A stretch of DNA of 64,000 nt from assembly GCA_024958655.1 (NCBI GenBank), contig JANWUR010000005.1, positions 1 through 64,000 on the forward strand, given 5' to 3'. A program made the position numbers and the translations under genes. This DNA comes from Cyanobium sp. FGCU6. Lineage in GTDB: Bacteria > Cyanobacteriota > Cyanobacteriia > PCC-6307 > Cyanobiaceae. The notes below the pieces were generated by a model. That model saw nothing but the letters and a program-made list of their open reading frames with translations. It made no database searches and was not told where the DNA came from. Positions 36,188 to 45,155 of the stretch are shown one piece after another (within the stretch, counting starts at the first letter, position 1; the number at the start of each line of letters is the position of its first letter).

Positions 36188-37052
36188 GTCGTCGTTCTCG
36201 ATCCTGATGGCCACTGCGCCAGCAGCCCTGGCGATCCCTGCCCTGGCGCTCGGGGCCTGCATGGGCAGCTTCCTGAACGTGGTGGCCTGGCGCCTGCCGC
36301 GCGGTCTGTCGTTCGTGCGGCCCCCGAGCCGCTGCCCCCGCTGCGGCACCCGCCTGCGCTGGCACGACAATGTGCCGATCCTGGGCTGGCTGTTGCTGGG
36401 AGGGCACTGCCGCCATTGCCGCACCCCCATTGCCGTGCGCTACCCGGCGGTGGAACTGCTGGCGGCAGGACTTTGGGTCGCCCTTCTGTTCGCCAGGCCC
36501 GAAGCCATGGGCAGCGCACCGAACCCCTGGCTGGTGGTGCTGGCCGGCTGGACGCTGGCGGCCTGGCTGATTCCTCTGGTGCTGGTGGATCTGGAGAGCA
36601 TGCTGCTGCCCGAACCCCTCTGTCGCTGGGGGCTGATCTCCGGTCTGGTGGCCACGGCGATCATGGGCAGCCTGCAGGGTGATGGCACCGCCCGGGCGCT
36701 TCTGCTGTCCCACATGCTGGCGGCCGCGGCGGGATTGCTGGGTTTCGAAGCTCTCTCGGCCCTCGGCGAGAAGGCCATGGGACGGCCTGCCCTGGGCCTG
36801 GGGGATGCCCGACTCGCCGCCCTGATCGGAGCCTGGCTCGGTCCTCCCGGGCTGGCTGTCACGGTGGCCCTGGCGGTGTTCGGCGGCGCCCTGGTGGGCG
36901 GCGTGGCCCGCCTCACCGGACGGTTGGGCCCCCAGCAGCCCTTCCCCTTCGGCCCCTTCCTCGCCGCCGGCGCCCTGGTGGTGTGGATCGGGGGAGCCCT
37001 TCCCTGGGTGGCCCTCTCGGGACTGGGGCCCCTGCTGGCCCCCGGCGTTTAA
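36180..37052 (+). CDS. pilD: Type IV prepilin peptidase
   Basis: A 290-residue polytopic membrane protease that cleaves prepilin leaders and N-methylates the product. The N-terminal GACMGSFLNVVAWRLPRG is diagnostic; two CxxC pairs (SRCPRCGTRL and GHCRHCRTPI) form the zinc-binding cytosolic loop. The catalytic aspartates are expected in VLVDLESMLLPE and LGLGDARLAALIG, matching the DxxxxxLPx and GxGDxxL motifs. Eight or so hydrophobic helices follow. No pilin gene lies in the window. Confidence 0.92.
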   Translation: MVESSFSILMATAPAALAIPALALGACMGSFLNVVAWRLPRGLSFVRPPSRCPRCGTRLRWHDNVPILGWLLLGGHCRHCRTPIAVRYPAVELLAAGLWVALLFARPEAMGSAPNPWLVVLAGWTLAAWLIPLVLVDLESMLLPEPLCRWGLISGLVATAIMGSLQGDGTARALLLSHMLAAAAGLLGFEALSALGEKAMGRPALGLGDARLAALIGAWLGPPGLAVTVALAVFGGALVGGVARLTGRLGPQQPFPFGPFLAAGALVVWIGGALPWVALSGLGPLLAPGV

Positions 37053-37087
37053 TGGGGGGATCGTCCTCCCGCTGCCGCGGGTAGCCC

Positions 37088-37978
37088 ATGTCCCTGTTCG
37101 ACTGGTTCGCGGATCGCCGCAAGAACGCCCCGGTGGTCCGCAACAGCCAGGGACCCGACACCGACGAAGGTGACGGGCTCTGGAGCAAATGCCCCGAGTG
37201 CGCCCAGGTGGTCTACCGCAAGGATCTGATCGCCAACGCCAGCGTCTGCCGCGGCTGCGGCCACCACAACCGCATCGACAGCCCCGAGCGGATCCGCCTG
37301 ATCGCCGATGAGGGCAGCTTCGAACCCCTTGACAGCGACCTGTCCCCCACGGATCCCCTCGCCTTCAAGGACAGGCGCAGTTATGCCGACCGGCTTCGGG
37401 ACAGTCAGCAGACCACGGGCATGCGCGATGCGGTGGTCACCGGCCTCTGCCGGCTGGAGGGCCTGCCGCTGGGCCTGGGGGTGATGGACTTCCGCTTCAT
37501 GGGTGGCTCGATGGGCTCGGTGGTGGGGGAGAAGCTCACCCGGCTGATCGAGGAGGCCACGGCCCGCCGCTTTCCGGTGCTGATCGTGTGCGCCTCCGGC
37601 GGCGCCCGCATGCAGGAGGGGATGCTCAGCCTGATGCAGATGGCCAAGATCTCCGGCGCCCTCGAGCGGCACCGCCGGGCCGGCCTGCTCTACCTTCCCC
37701 TGCTCACCCACCCCACCACCGGCGGGGTGACGGCCAGCTTCGCGATGCTGGGCGATCTGATCCTGGCGGAACCCAAGGCCCTGATCGGCTTCGCCGGCCG
37801 GCGAGTGATCGAGCAGACCCTTCGCGAGAAGCTGCCCGAGGGGTTCCAGACGGCGGAATATCTCCAGGACCACGGCTTCGTGGACACGATCGTGCCCCGC
37901 ACGGAGCTGCGCAGCACCCTGGCCACCCTGCTGAGGCTGCACGGTGCCGTCCCTGCAGCCCTGCCTGTGGCCTCGTGA
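37088..37978 (+). CDS. accD: Acetyl-CoA carboxylase carboxyltransferase subunit beta
   Basis: A 296-residue subunit of acetyl-CoA carboxylase, first step of fatty acid synthesis. The N-terminal zinc ribbon is [13 protein letters not shown] and [11 protein letters not shown] (four cysteines, about residues 37-60); the carboxyltransferase core shows [30 protein letters not shown] and [16 protein letters not shown]. It ends at LPVAS with the stop overlapping the next GTG. Confidence 0.96.
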   Translation: MSLFDWFADRRKNAPVVRNSQGPDTDEGDGLWSKCPECAQVVYRKDLIANASVCRGCGHHNRIDSPERIRLIADEGSFEPLDSDLSPTDPLAFKDRRSYADRLRDSQQTTGMRDAVVTGLCRLEGLPLGLGVMDFRFMGGSMGSVVGEKLTRLIEEATARRFPVLIVCASGGARMQEGMLSLMQMAKISGALERHRRAGLLYLPLLTHPTTGGVTASFAMLGDLILAEPKALIGFAGRRVIEQTLREKLPEGFQTAEYLQDHGFVDTIVPRTELRSTLATLLRLHGAVPAALPVAS

Positions 37979-38415
37979 GTGGCCTCGTGACCCCCCACCG
38001 TTGGAACGCAGCGGCCCGCTGGCTGGCCCATCAGCTCGCGCCCCTGCTGCTGGTGCTGCTGCTGGCTCCGCCCCTCGCCATGGCCGGCCCGGTCGACTGG
38101 CAGGAGGTACCGGCCACGTCTGAAGGGCGGCAGTGGTGGGATTCCGGCAGTCTGCGCTTCGATCGACAGGGCCGGCTCTCGGTGCTCAGCCGCTTCCAGC
38201 CCCCAGCCCCTGCCACGGACGACGGCGAGCCGGCAGAGCGGCCCACCATCGGCACCCTTTACGTGATGCAGCTCGACTGCGACCAGGCCCTCTACCGCGA
38301 CACCTCGGTGAATGGCCTGCCCCGCTGGCAGCCGGAATGGCGCCCCGTGGCCGGCGACGGCCTGATGACCTCCGTGCTGAAGGAAGCCTGCGCCGCCGCC
38401 ACGGCGAGCCGTTGA
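37975..38415 (+). CDS. Small secreted protein of unknown function
   Basis: A 146-residue protein with an N-terminal signal peptide ([22 protein letters not shown]). The mature part has two cysteines (LDCDQALY and LKEACAA) that could form a disulfide, and the pattern [23 protein letters not shown], seen in cyanobacterial exported hypotheticals. The GTG start overlaps the accD stop (GTGA); GTG 37987 is an alternative. Location next to accD is probably only operonic convenience. Confidence 0.7.
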   Translation: MSGLVTPHRWNAAARWLAHQLAPLLLVLLLAPPLAMAGPVDWQEVPATSEGRQWWDSGSLRFDRQGRLSVLSRFQPPAPATDDGEPAERPTIGTLYVMQLDCDQALYRDTSVNGLPRWQPEWRPVAGDGLMTSVLKEACAAATASR

Positions 38416-38431
38416 TCTCCCTCTCCCTCCC

Positions 38432-39511
38432 ATGACCGACCGTCCCCTGCGGGTTGCCGTTGCCGGCCTCGGCTTCGGCGAAAAGGTGCACCTGATCGCC
38501 CTCGCCGACTGCCCGGCCACTGAGCCGGTTGCCCTCTGGCATCCGCGGCCTGAGCGGCTGGAGCAGGCCAGCCGCAGCAGCGGTCTGCCGGGGTTCAGCG
38601 ACTTCGAGACCCTCCTGGCCGATCCCGCCGTGGAAGCGGTGGTGATCGCCACGCCGCCAGGGCCCCGCTTCGCTCTGGCACGGGCCGCCCTGGAAGCGGG
38701 CAAGCACCTGCTGCTGGAAAAGCCCGTGGCCCTCGATGCCGAACAGGTGGAGGAGCTGCAGCGCCAGGCCTTGCAGCGTGGGCTGACGGTGGCGGTCGAT
38801 TTCGAATATCGGGCCGTTCCCCTCTTCCAGCAGTTGCATCAGCTGCTGGAGCGGGGCGAGCTGGGTGATGCGTGGCTGGTGAAGCTCGACTGGCTGATGA
38901 GCAGCCGGGCCGATGCCAGCCGCCCCTTCAACTGGTATTCGCAGGCAGCGAAAGGCGGCGGGGTTCTGGGGGCACTGGGCACCCACGCCTTCGACCTACT
39001 GCATTGGCTCGTGGGGCCGAGCCGCAGCCTACGGGCTCAACTGTCCACCGCCATCGGCGAACGGCCTCTTCCGGATGGCAGCGGCTCAGCCGCGGTGGAC
39101 GCCGAGGACATCGCCCTGATCCAGATGGAGCTGCAGGCGGCCGGAGGGATCGTTCCGGCCCAGGTGAGCCTGGCCTCGGTGAGCCGCCAGGGACGGGGCT
39201 GCTGGATCGAGCTGTACGGCAGTGCCGCCACCCTGGTGCTGGGCTCCTCCAACCAGGCCGACTACGTGCACGGGTTCCAGCTGTGGTGCGCACCGGCGGG
39301 CGAACCACTCCGGCCGGTGCCGGCCGATCCGCTGCTGGCCTTCCCCCGCACCTGGGAGGACGGACGGATCGCGCCGGTGCGGCGGCTGATCGAGCAGTGG
39401 GCGGCGGCGATCCGCGAAGGGAGGCCGATGGTGCCGGGGCTGGCGGAGGCGGCGGCAAGCCAGCGCTGCTGCGACCGGGCCCGTGAAGGCGGAGGCGCGA
39501 TAGCGGGCTGA
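38432..39511 (+). CDS. Gfo/Idh/MocA family oxidoreductase
   Basis: A 359-residue NAD(P)-dependent sugar or sugar-acid dehydrogenase-like protein. The nucleotide site is RVAVAGLGFGEKVHL; AVVIATPPGPRFALARAALEAGKHLLLEKPVALD carries the EKP catalytic lysine motif; GGGVLGALGTHAFDLLHWLVG is the C-terminal domain signature with the conserved histidine. Substrate not identifiable. It is 17 bases after the secreted protein gene and may end the accD operon. Confidence 0.88.
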   Translation: MTDRPLRVAVAGLGFGEKVHLIALADCPATEPVALWHPRPERLEQASRSSGLPGFSDFETLLADPAVEAVVIATPPGPRFALARAALEAGKHLLLEKPVALDAEQVEELQRQALQRGLTVAVDFEYRAVPLFQQLHQLLERGELGDAWLVKLDWLMSSRADASRPFNWYSQAAKGGGVLGALGTHAFDLLHWLVGPSRSLRAQLSTAIGERPLPDGSGSAAVDAEDIALIQMELQAAGGIVPAQVSLASVSRQGRGCWIELYGSAATLVLGSSNQADYVHGFQLWCAPAGEPLRPVPADPLLAFPRTWEDGRIAPVRRLIEQWAAAIREGRPMVPGLAEAAASQRCCDRAREGGGAIAG

Positions 39512-39545
39512 CCGGGATCAAGTATCGCTGTGAACATCTTGATTC

Positions 39546-39561
39546 GGTAGCAACCGCTACC
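39546..39561. promoter_or_regulatory. Palindrome GGTAGC-N4-GCTACC, NtcA-box-like
   Basis: A perfect 6-base inverted repeat that also matches the NtcA consensus GTA-N8-TAC (39547-39560). It stands in a non-coding stretch 126 bases before a 37-codon ORF. A TATCGT hexamer follows at about nine bases, closer than the usual ~22-base spacing to a -10 box, so NtcA control is possible but unproven. Confidence 0.35.
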
Positions 39562-39686
39562 ATTTGCTCTATCGTTGGTCGAGGGAGGGTTCGCCCTGCC
39601 TCGGTGGAAGTAGGGGGATCCCCCGAAGCAACGCGCCATCCACCCCGTGGCCCTTCCTGGCCCGGGAATCCCGAACGGAGGCACCG

Positions 39687-39800
39687 ATGACCATCACCAC
39701 GGCCAAGCAGATGGCCCGCCAGGCCGAGGAGGCCCGTCGCGCCGCACGCCAGGACGCCTTCTGCGTCCAGGCGCTGCGCCGCCAGCACCTGATCGACTGA
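39687..39800 (+). CDS. 37-residue hypothetical protein
   Basis: A short ORF ([20 protein letters not shown] at the start) predicted to be a charged amphipathic helix with one cysteine. A strong ribosome site GGAGG (39677-39681) lies five bases before the ATG, and a clear intrinsic terminator begins 34 bases after the stop, giving a self-contained transcription unit. No family recognised. Confidence 0.55.
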   Translation: MTITTAKQMARQAEEARRAARQDAFCVQALRRQHLID

Positions 39801-39834
39801 GCGCGCTCCCTACCAGGGCTCAGCGCCCTGCGGA

Positions 39835-39860
39835 GGCCCCGCCCCCGGCGGGGCCTTTTT
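39835..39860 (+). terminator. Intrinsic terminator
   Basis: A perfect 9-base-pair GC stem (39835-39843 with 39847-39855, loop of three C) followed by TTTTT. It should end transcription of the 37-codon ORF before the fba promoter. Confidence 0.85.
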
Positions 39861-39877
39861 CGTGCCCGGGCATCACC

Positions 39878-39883
39878 TAAAGT
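39878..39883 (+). promoter_or_regulatory. Candidate -10 element TAAAGT for fba
   Basis: TAnnnT hexamer just after the terminator. It would start transcription near 39890, leaving a leader of about 140 bases before the fba ATG. Confidence 0.35.
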
Positions 39884-40029
39884 CGCCTCCAGGCCCGGCC
39901 CTGACGGGGACGGTTCCGCGGATTCTCCTCCCGGCGTCTCTTGTCACGGTCCGTCACCCGGTCGCCCGTCGACCCACCCTCGACCCCCCGTCGAGCTCAA
40001 TCCGTCCCCACCCTCCGCGAGGTTTTCCC

Positions 40030-41103
40030 ATGGCGCTCGTTCCGCTTCGGCTGCTGCTCGACCACGCCGCCGAGAACGGCTACGGCATCCCTGCCTTCAA
40101 CGTGAACAACCTGGAGCAGGTGCAGTCGATCATGGAGGCGGCCTACGAGACCGACTCTCCGGTGATCCTGCAGGCCTCCCGCGGCGCGCGCCAGTACGCC
40201 GGTGAGAACTTCCTGCGTCACCTGATCCTGGCCGCGGTGGAAACCTATCCCGACATCCCGGTGGTGATGCACCAGGACCACGGCAACAGCCCCGCCACCT
40301 GCTATGGCGCCGCCGCCAACGGCTTCACCTCCGTGATGATGGACGGCTCCCTGCAGGCCGACGCCAAAACCCCGGCCAGCTATGAGTACAACGTGGCCGT
40401 CACCAAGGAGGTGGTGGATGTGGCCCACGCCATCGGCGTGAGCGTGGAGGGCGAGCTGGGCTGCCTGGGCTCCCTGGAGACCGGCATGGGTGAGGCCGAG
40501 GACGGCCACGGCTTCGAGGGCAAGCTCGACCACAGCCAGTTGCTCACCGATCCCGGCGAGGCCGCCGACTTCGTCGCCAAAACGAAGGTGGATGCCCTGG
40601 CGATCGCCATCGGCACCAGTCACGGCGCCTACAAGTTCACCCGCAAGCCCACCGGTGAGGTGCTGGCCATCAGCCGCATCGCCGAAATCCACAAGGCCAT
40701 CCCCAACACCCACCTGGTGATGCACGGCTCCTCGTCGGTGCCCCAGGAGTGGCTCGACATGATCAACAAGTACGGCGGCGCCATCCCCGAAACCTATGGC
40801 GTGCCCGTGGAGGAGATCCAGGAAGGCATCCGCAACGGCGTGCGCAAGGTGAACATCGACACCGACAACCGCCTGGCCTTCACCGCCGCCGTGCGCGAAG
40901 CGGCCTTCAAGGATCCCGCCAACTTCGATCCCCGCCACTTCAACAAGCCCGCCCGGGCCTACATGAAGCAGGTGTGCCTCGATCGCTACCAGCAGTTCTG
41001 GTGCGCCGGCAACGCCAGCAAGATCAAGCAGCGCGACATCAACTACTACGCCACGCTCTACGCCAAGGGCGAACTTGATCCCAAGACCGCCGTGGCCGCC
41101 TGA
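40030..41103 (+). CDS. fba: Fructose-bisphosphate aldolase, class II
   Basis: A 357-residue zinc aldolase of the Calvin cycle and glycolysis. Signatures: [26 protein letters not shown] with the catalytic aspartate and a zinc histidine, [33 protein letters not shown] and VMHGSSSVP with further zinc/substrate residues, and [14 protein letters not shown]. The ATG at 40030 starts the usual [13 protein letters not shown]. It is a monocistronic unit bounded by terminators on both sides. Confidence 0.96.
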   Translation: MALVPLRLLLDHAAENGYGIPAFNVNNLEQVQSIMEAAYETDSPVILQASRGARQYAGENFLRHLILAAVETYPDIPVVMHQDHGNSPATCYGAAANGFTSVMMDGSLQADAKTPASYEYNVAVTKEVVDVAHAIGVSVEGELGCLGSLETGMGEAEDGHGFEGKLDHSQLLTDPGEAADFVAKTKVDALAIAIGTSHGAYKFTRKPTGEVLAISRIAEIHKAIPNTHLVMHGSSSVPQEWLDMINKYGGAIPETYGVPVEEIQEGIRNGVRKVNIDTDNRLAFTAAVREAAFKDPANFDPRHFNKPARAYMKQVCLDRYQQFWCAGNASKIKQRDINYYATLYAKGELDPKTAVAA

Positions 41104-41136
41104 TCATTCGTTCACAGCGTCACTCCAGCATCGACA

Positions 41137-41161
41137 GGGGGCCTGAGGGCCCCCTTTTTTG
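41137..41161 (+). terminator. Intrinsic terminator after fba
   Basis: A 7-base-pair stem (GGGGGCC / GGCCCCC, loop TGAG) followed by seven T residues, 33 bases after the fba stop. It may also serve the convergent CsgG-like gene. Confidence 0.85.
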
Positions 41162-41236
41162 TGGCCGCCTGGGCTTTCACCACCGCCTGGGAATGGGGGG
41201 GAAGAGACGACGAAAGGTTCTCGCCCCCCATCCGCC

Positions 41237-42091
41237 TCATTGGAGTTCAAGGGTTCCCAGCGTGTTCTGGCGACGGATCTGATCCTTGGCGTTGTACGCC
41301 GCCATGCAGTCGCCCTTGGGAACAAGCAGACAACTCACATAACCCGACGCTTCAATCAATGCGGCACGGATCGCTTTGGCCGCCGGGGTGCGATTCATAC
41401 TGGTGGAGTTGTTGGAGAAGTTGAAGGTGCCAGCCGCCGCCGTGGCGGCGTAACCGGCACGGTTCATCGGCACCAGGGCGCCGACAATGGCTGCGGCGGG
41501 CAGCAGACTGCCGCCGCTTGCCTTCTGCTCAAGGGTATTGGCGGCTCGACCCTCGACGGTGCGGGATCCGACGATCTCCCCGGTGGTGCTGTCGACAACG
41601 CGGATATCGATCGCCACGTAATCCTTGGTCACCGTGCTCTGCTTCGAGCCGCCGAACCCCAGAAAGCCAACACCACTGCCTTTACTCTCGACCCCGGTGG
41701 CTGTTTCGTAGGAGGTGATCGTTCCAAGAATGATGAAACGCGCACCCGTCATCTGGCCCCTGGCTGCAGCGGTGGGGCTACCACGGCGAACGATGCCCAG
41801 CTCAGCGAGTTCCTGCTCGGAGAGAACCTGTCCCAGGCTCTGACGCTCAACGACGCGGATGTCGCCGGTGGCCGCCAGCTCATTGGCCAGGGCATGGGAC
41901 AGGTCCTGAGCCACTGGTCCCTGCCACCACCAGGTTCCGGTGACGTTGTTCTTGAAATCGGGAACGGATACCGTCGGCGACGGGCGGCCGACGGCCTGGG
42001 CAGTCAGGGGCTGAGCGAAAGCCCTGTAGCCTGCCGTCATCGCCATACCGGCTGTAGCAGCAACTACAGAAAAAACACGTAAGATGTGCAT
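41237..42091 (-). CDS. CsgG/HfaB-like secretion-associated protein
   Basis: A 284-residue exported protein. It begins with a signal peptide (MHILRVFSVVAATAGMAMTAG). The body has a CsgG-like core: TVSVPDFKNN, LANELAATGDIRVVERQSLGQVLSEQELAELG, ARFIILGTITSYE and VAIDIRVVDSTTGEIVGSRTVEG. CsgG proteins form outer-membrane pores for curli-like export, or activators of cell-wall synthesis in related families. No lipobox cysteine is seen near the cleavage site, and no curli genes are nearby, so the exact role is open. The upstream TTG at 42115 is less likely than the ATG at 42091. Confidence 0.8.
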   Translation of the reverse strand: MHILRVFSVVAATAGMAMTAGYRAFAQPLTAQAVGRPSPTVSVPDFKNNVTGTWWWQGPVAQDLSHALANELAATGDIRVVERQSLGQVLSEQELAELGIVRRGSPTAAARGQMTGARFIILGTITSYETATGVESKGSGVGFLGFGGSKQSTVTKDYVAIDIRVVDSTTGEIVGSRTVEGRAANTLEQKASGGSLLPAAAIVGALVPMNRAGYAATAAAGTFNFSNNSTSMNRTPAAKAIRAALIEASGYVSCLLVPKGDCMAAYNAKDQIRRQNTLGTLELQ

Positions 42092-42159
42092 GAGGATTAT
42101 TGCCGTCGCCAACAAGTTTACTGATGTGGCGGGGTGATCGGACCTGATTCCTCCAGCCC

Positions 42160-45021
42160 TCAGGGTAGGGCTCTCCCGGGGAGTTCCGGTGGCCGCGGCG
42201 GTGTTGACTCCTGTGCACTCAGCCGGGCCAGGGCATCCTTGAGGTTGCGCTCCATCACGAAGGTGGTGCCATCGGTCACCACCACTCGCACCAGGGTGGG
42301 CAGATCGTTGGCCTTCGACTGCAGATACACCGGCTCCACATAGAGCAGTCCCGAACCCACGGGAAGCACCAGCATGTTCCCCCGGAACAGCCGCGAGCCA
42401 AGCCGGTTCCAGAGACCGAACTGAAAACTGATCGTGGGGTCCTGATCGATGAGGGCGGAGACCTGCTGGGGTCCGAGCAGCAGCCGCTGCTGCGGGAACC
42501 GCACCAGCAGCAGCTCGCCGTAGTGGGGAGGATCATTGCGGGCGGCCAGCCAGCCAACCAGATTGGTGCGCTTGAGCGGGGAGAAGGGCAGCAGCAGCAC
42601 GAATTCCGTGCTGGTCTGGCCCGGCAGCTGGAGGGTGAGGTGATACGGACGAACCTGGGCATTGCTGTTGCCATAGATCTCGTACGGCACCGACCACACA
42701 TCGTCGCCGTTGTAGAACGTGCGCACGTCGGTGACGTGGTAGCGAAGCAGGCGCTCCGACTGGATCGTGAACTGGCTCCTGGGCACCCGGATGTGGCGCA
42801 GCAGAGCCTCAGGCATGTCCGAGAGCGGACGGAAGAGCTCTGGGAACGCCCGCTGCCAGGTGCGCAGCACCGGATCGGAGGGGTCGCTGACGTACAGCCA
42901 GAGCCGGCCGTCGTGGGCATCGACCACCGCCTTCACAGGATTGCGGAAATAGCGGATGCCCTGGGGATTGGGATCGCTGTAGGGATAGGAGCGGCTGTTG
43001 GTGAAGCCGTCGAGCATCCAGTACTGATGCTGATCCTCTCGGTAGCCCTCATGGGCCCCCACCCGGGCCGTGACCAGGTAGGGCTCGCTTTCGAAATGCA
43101 GGAAGGGGGCCAGCGTCTCCAGGCGCTGGTTCACCTGGCGGCGCAACAGCAGCAGTGACCGGGGGGTGAACGAACCGGTGAACAGCACGCGGGGCTCGAA
43201 CAGATACACCGCCGCACAGAAACGCTGCCAGGCGGTGCCCAGCGGTACTCCGCGGGTGCCGTCGTAGTGGGTATAGACGTTCAGGTCGCCATCGGGATAG
43301 GCGAACTCCTGCACCTTCGTTGGGGCGATGGCATAGGGCGCGGGAGCCGACGCGAAGTAGAGGCTCGGCCGACCCACCGGCAGCGCTGCACGCGCCTCAG
43401 CATCACTGACCCCCAGCTGGGGGATCCCCTGCACCCGGCCGGCGCGCCCCAGATCCTTGACGAAGAACAGAGGCAGGCCATCCGGACCTGCCGTGTTCAC
43501 CGGCGACACCGTGAAGCCATGGCCGTTGGTGAAGACCAGATGGCGGTTCAGCCAGGTGCGCGAACCCTTCGGCAGAGCGCTGCTGTCGAGCTCCCGGGCC
43601 GAGATCAGCACCTGGCGGCTGGTCTGACGCCCGCCCAGATCATTGAGGGGATAGCGATCAACGGCCGCCGAGGAGAAGCGGTAATAGAGACGCAGTTGCT
43701 GCAGCTGGCGGTTGGCGGCCAGCAGGGGCTCGCTGTCCCACAGGCGGATGTTGTCGAGGGTGCCGGGGGCCTCAGCCAGATCGGCCGCGGTGATCTTCTG
43801 ACGGGGCTCAAGGGTGATCGTGCGAACCCGTTCCAGACCGAAGGCACGACGGGTGGCCTGGATGCTGCGCTCCAGATAGGGGCTCTCCACGGCCAGCTCC
43901 CGGGGCTGCACCCACAGCCGTTGCACGAGTGGCGCCAGCAGCCACTCGGAAACAGGCACCAGCAAGGCCGTGAACGTGAGTGGGAGCAGCACACCGCGCC
44001 GGAGCCACCCCTTCGGCACGGGCATGAGCAGACCCAGGGCCGTGAGCACCAGCAGCAGGGCCAGTAACAGTCGCAGGGGCAGGCGCACGTGCAGATCCAC
44101 AAAGCCTGCGCCGGAGGCGACGCCGCTGCCCTCCACCATCAGATCGAAGGGGGCAAGGGCGCTGATCAGGGCGGCAACCACGGCCAGAACGGCCAGCTGT
44201 GGCTGGAGAACGCGCTGCTGGTCCTCGCTCAGGCCCGGAAAAGCCCCATCCGAGAGGCTGGTGCCCTCGCTCAGGCAGAGCAGCAGACAGGCGGCCAGCC
44301 CTACCATGGACTGCGCAAGCACCACGCTCAGCAGCAGCTTCAGGGCGGGCAGCTGCAGAACGGTGAAGGAGAGGTCCAGGCCCACCAGCGGATCACGCTC
44401 GCCGAAGGGTGCCGCCAGCAAGGCGGGCAACCAGAGGCTCCATCCACGGGCCAGGGCCGTGCCGGAAGCCGCCAGGGCCGCCGCCAGGATGATGCGCAGG
44501 CTGGTGAGGGGCCAGAGCAGCAGGGGCACCACCAGCCCGGCTGCCAGGGCGAGAGGCAGAAGGGGATGGAGACCCGCCAGCACCGAGAGGCCGGTGATCC
44601 CTTGGCTGTTGAAGGGAGCACCGATCAGATCGCGGGCCTGGAGCACGAGATAGGTGAGGCCGGTGGCCAGAAGCAGCTGCAGGAGCATGAGGGCCAGCAG
44701 CAGGCGCCGCCCCTGCAGGCTGAACAGGGGATCGGGCCCCAGCAGCTTGCGGGCCGCCTCCTGCCGGAGGCGCCAGCAGCGCTGCAGCTGCTTGAGCTGC
44801 AACAGCGACCCGCCCACGAACACCAACAGGAACGCCAGAACCTGGAGCGCCCAGCGGCGCAGCAGCACGCCCTGGAGGTCGAACTGCGCGAACCAGTGCC
44901 ACTCCACCGCCATGCGGGCCAGCACCACGATCGACGCCAACACGCCCAGCGCCGCCGCCAGGGCCACGGGGAGGATCTGCGGCACCCTGGGACGCCGGGG
45001 CGGAGAAGGGGAGGAGATCAC
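42160..45021 (-). CDS. UPF0182 family membrane protein
   Basis: A 953-residue protein matching the UPF0182 family in length and layout: about seven transmembrane helices in the first 350 residues (for example LPVALAAALGVLASIVVLARM and LLLALLLVLTALGLLMPVP), then a large soluble domain rich in YxxPLNDLGGRQ-, DGFTNSRSYPYSDP- and FYNGDDVWSVPYEIY-like motifs. The function is unknown; members occur in actinobacteria and cyanobacteria. The stop lies 68 bases from the start of the CsgG-like gene on the same strand. Confidence 0.9.
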   Translation of the reverse strand: MISSPSPPRRPRVPQILPVALAAALGVLASIVVLARMAVEWHWFAQFDLQGVLLRRWALQVLAFLLVFVGGSLLQLKQLQRCWRLRQEAARKLLGPDPLFSLQGRRLLLALMLLQLLLATGLTYLVLQARDLIGAPFNSQGITGLSVLAGLHPLLPLALAAGLVVPLLLWPLTSLRIILAAALAASGTALARGWSLWLPALLAAPFGERDPLVGLDLSFTVLQLPALKLLLSVVLAQSMVGLAACLLLCLSEGTSLSDGAFPGLSEDQQRVLQPQLAVLAVVAALISALAPFDLMVEGSGVASGAGFVDLHVRLPLRLLLALLLVLTALGLLMPVPKGWLRRGVLLPLTFTALLVPVSEWLLAPLVQRLWVQPRELAVESPYLERSIQATRRAFGLERVRTITLEPRQKITAADLAEAPGTLDNIRLWDSEPLLAANRQLQQLRLYYRFSSAAVDRYPLNDLGGRQTSRQVLISARELDSSALPKGSRTWLNRHLVFTNGHGFTVSPVNTAGPDGLPLFFVKDLGRAGRVQGIPQLGVSDAEARAALPVGRPSLYFASAPAPYAIAPTKVQEFAYPDGDLNVYTHYDGTRGVPLGTAWQRFCAAVYLFEPRVLFTGSFTPRSLLLLRRQVNQRLETLAPFLHFESEPYLVTARVGAHEGYREDQHQYWMLDGFTNSRSYPYSDPNPQGIRYFRNPVKAVVDAHDGRLWLYVSDPSDPVLRTWQRAFPELFRPLSDMPEALLRHIRVPRSQFTIQSERLLRYHVTDVRTFYNGDDVWSVPYEIYGNSNAQVRPYHLTLQLPGQTSTEFVLLLPFSPLKRTNLVGWLAARNDPPHYGELLLVRFPQQRLLLGPQQVSALIDQDPTISFQFGLWNRLGSRLFRGNMLVLPVGSGLLYVEPVYLQSKANDLPTLVRVVVTDGTTFVMERNLKDALARLSAQESTPPRPPELPGRALP

Positions 45022-45080
45022 GGCCTGAGCGTAGGCAGAACGCAGCTGGCGACAAGGGCGGCAGGAGCCTGGATCAATAC

Positions 45081-45097
45081 CCGATCCGAGGGATCGG
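45081..45097. repeat. 17-base palindrome CCGATCC-GAG-GGATCGG upstream of thrC
   Basis: A perfect 7-base-pair inverted repeat with a GAG centre. It lies just before the candidate thrC -10 box (45104-45109), so it occupies the -35 region and could be an operator. A similar palindrome precedes the bicupin gene at 46884. Confidence 0.45.
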
Positions 45098-45103
45098 CTT
45101 TGT

Positions 45104-45109
45104 TAGCAT
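45104..45109 (+). promoter_or_regulatory. Candidate -10 element TAGCAT for thrC
   Basis: TAnnnT hexamer with a preceding TG-like context (TGTTAGCAT), 47 bases before the chosen thrC GTG. Confidence 0.45.
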
Positions 45110-45155
45110 GGGTTGGCTGCCGCTGATAGCGTTCTCCAGATCTGTGGGCGTGCCC

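Noticed and set aside
35723-36430. 235-codon minus-strand ORF between prk and pilD
   Set aside because: Half of it is antisense to the prepilin peptidase CxxC region and it has no recognisable motif.
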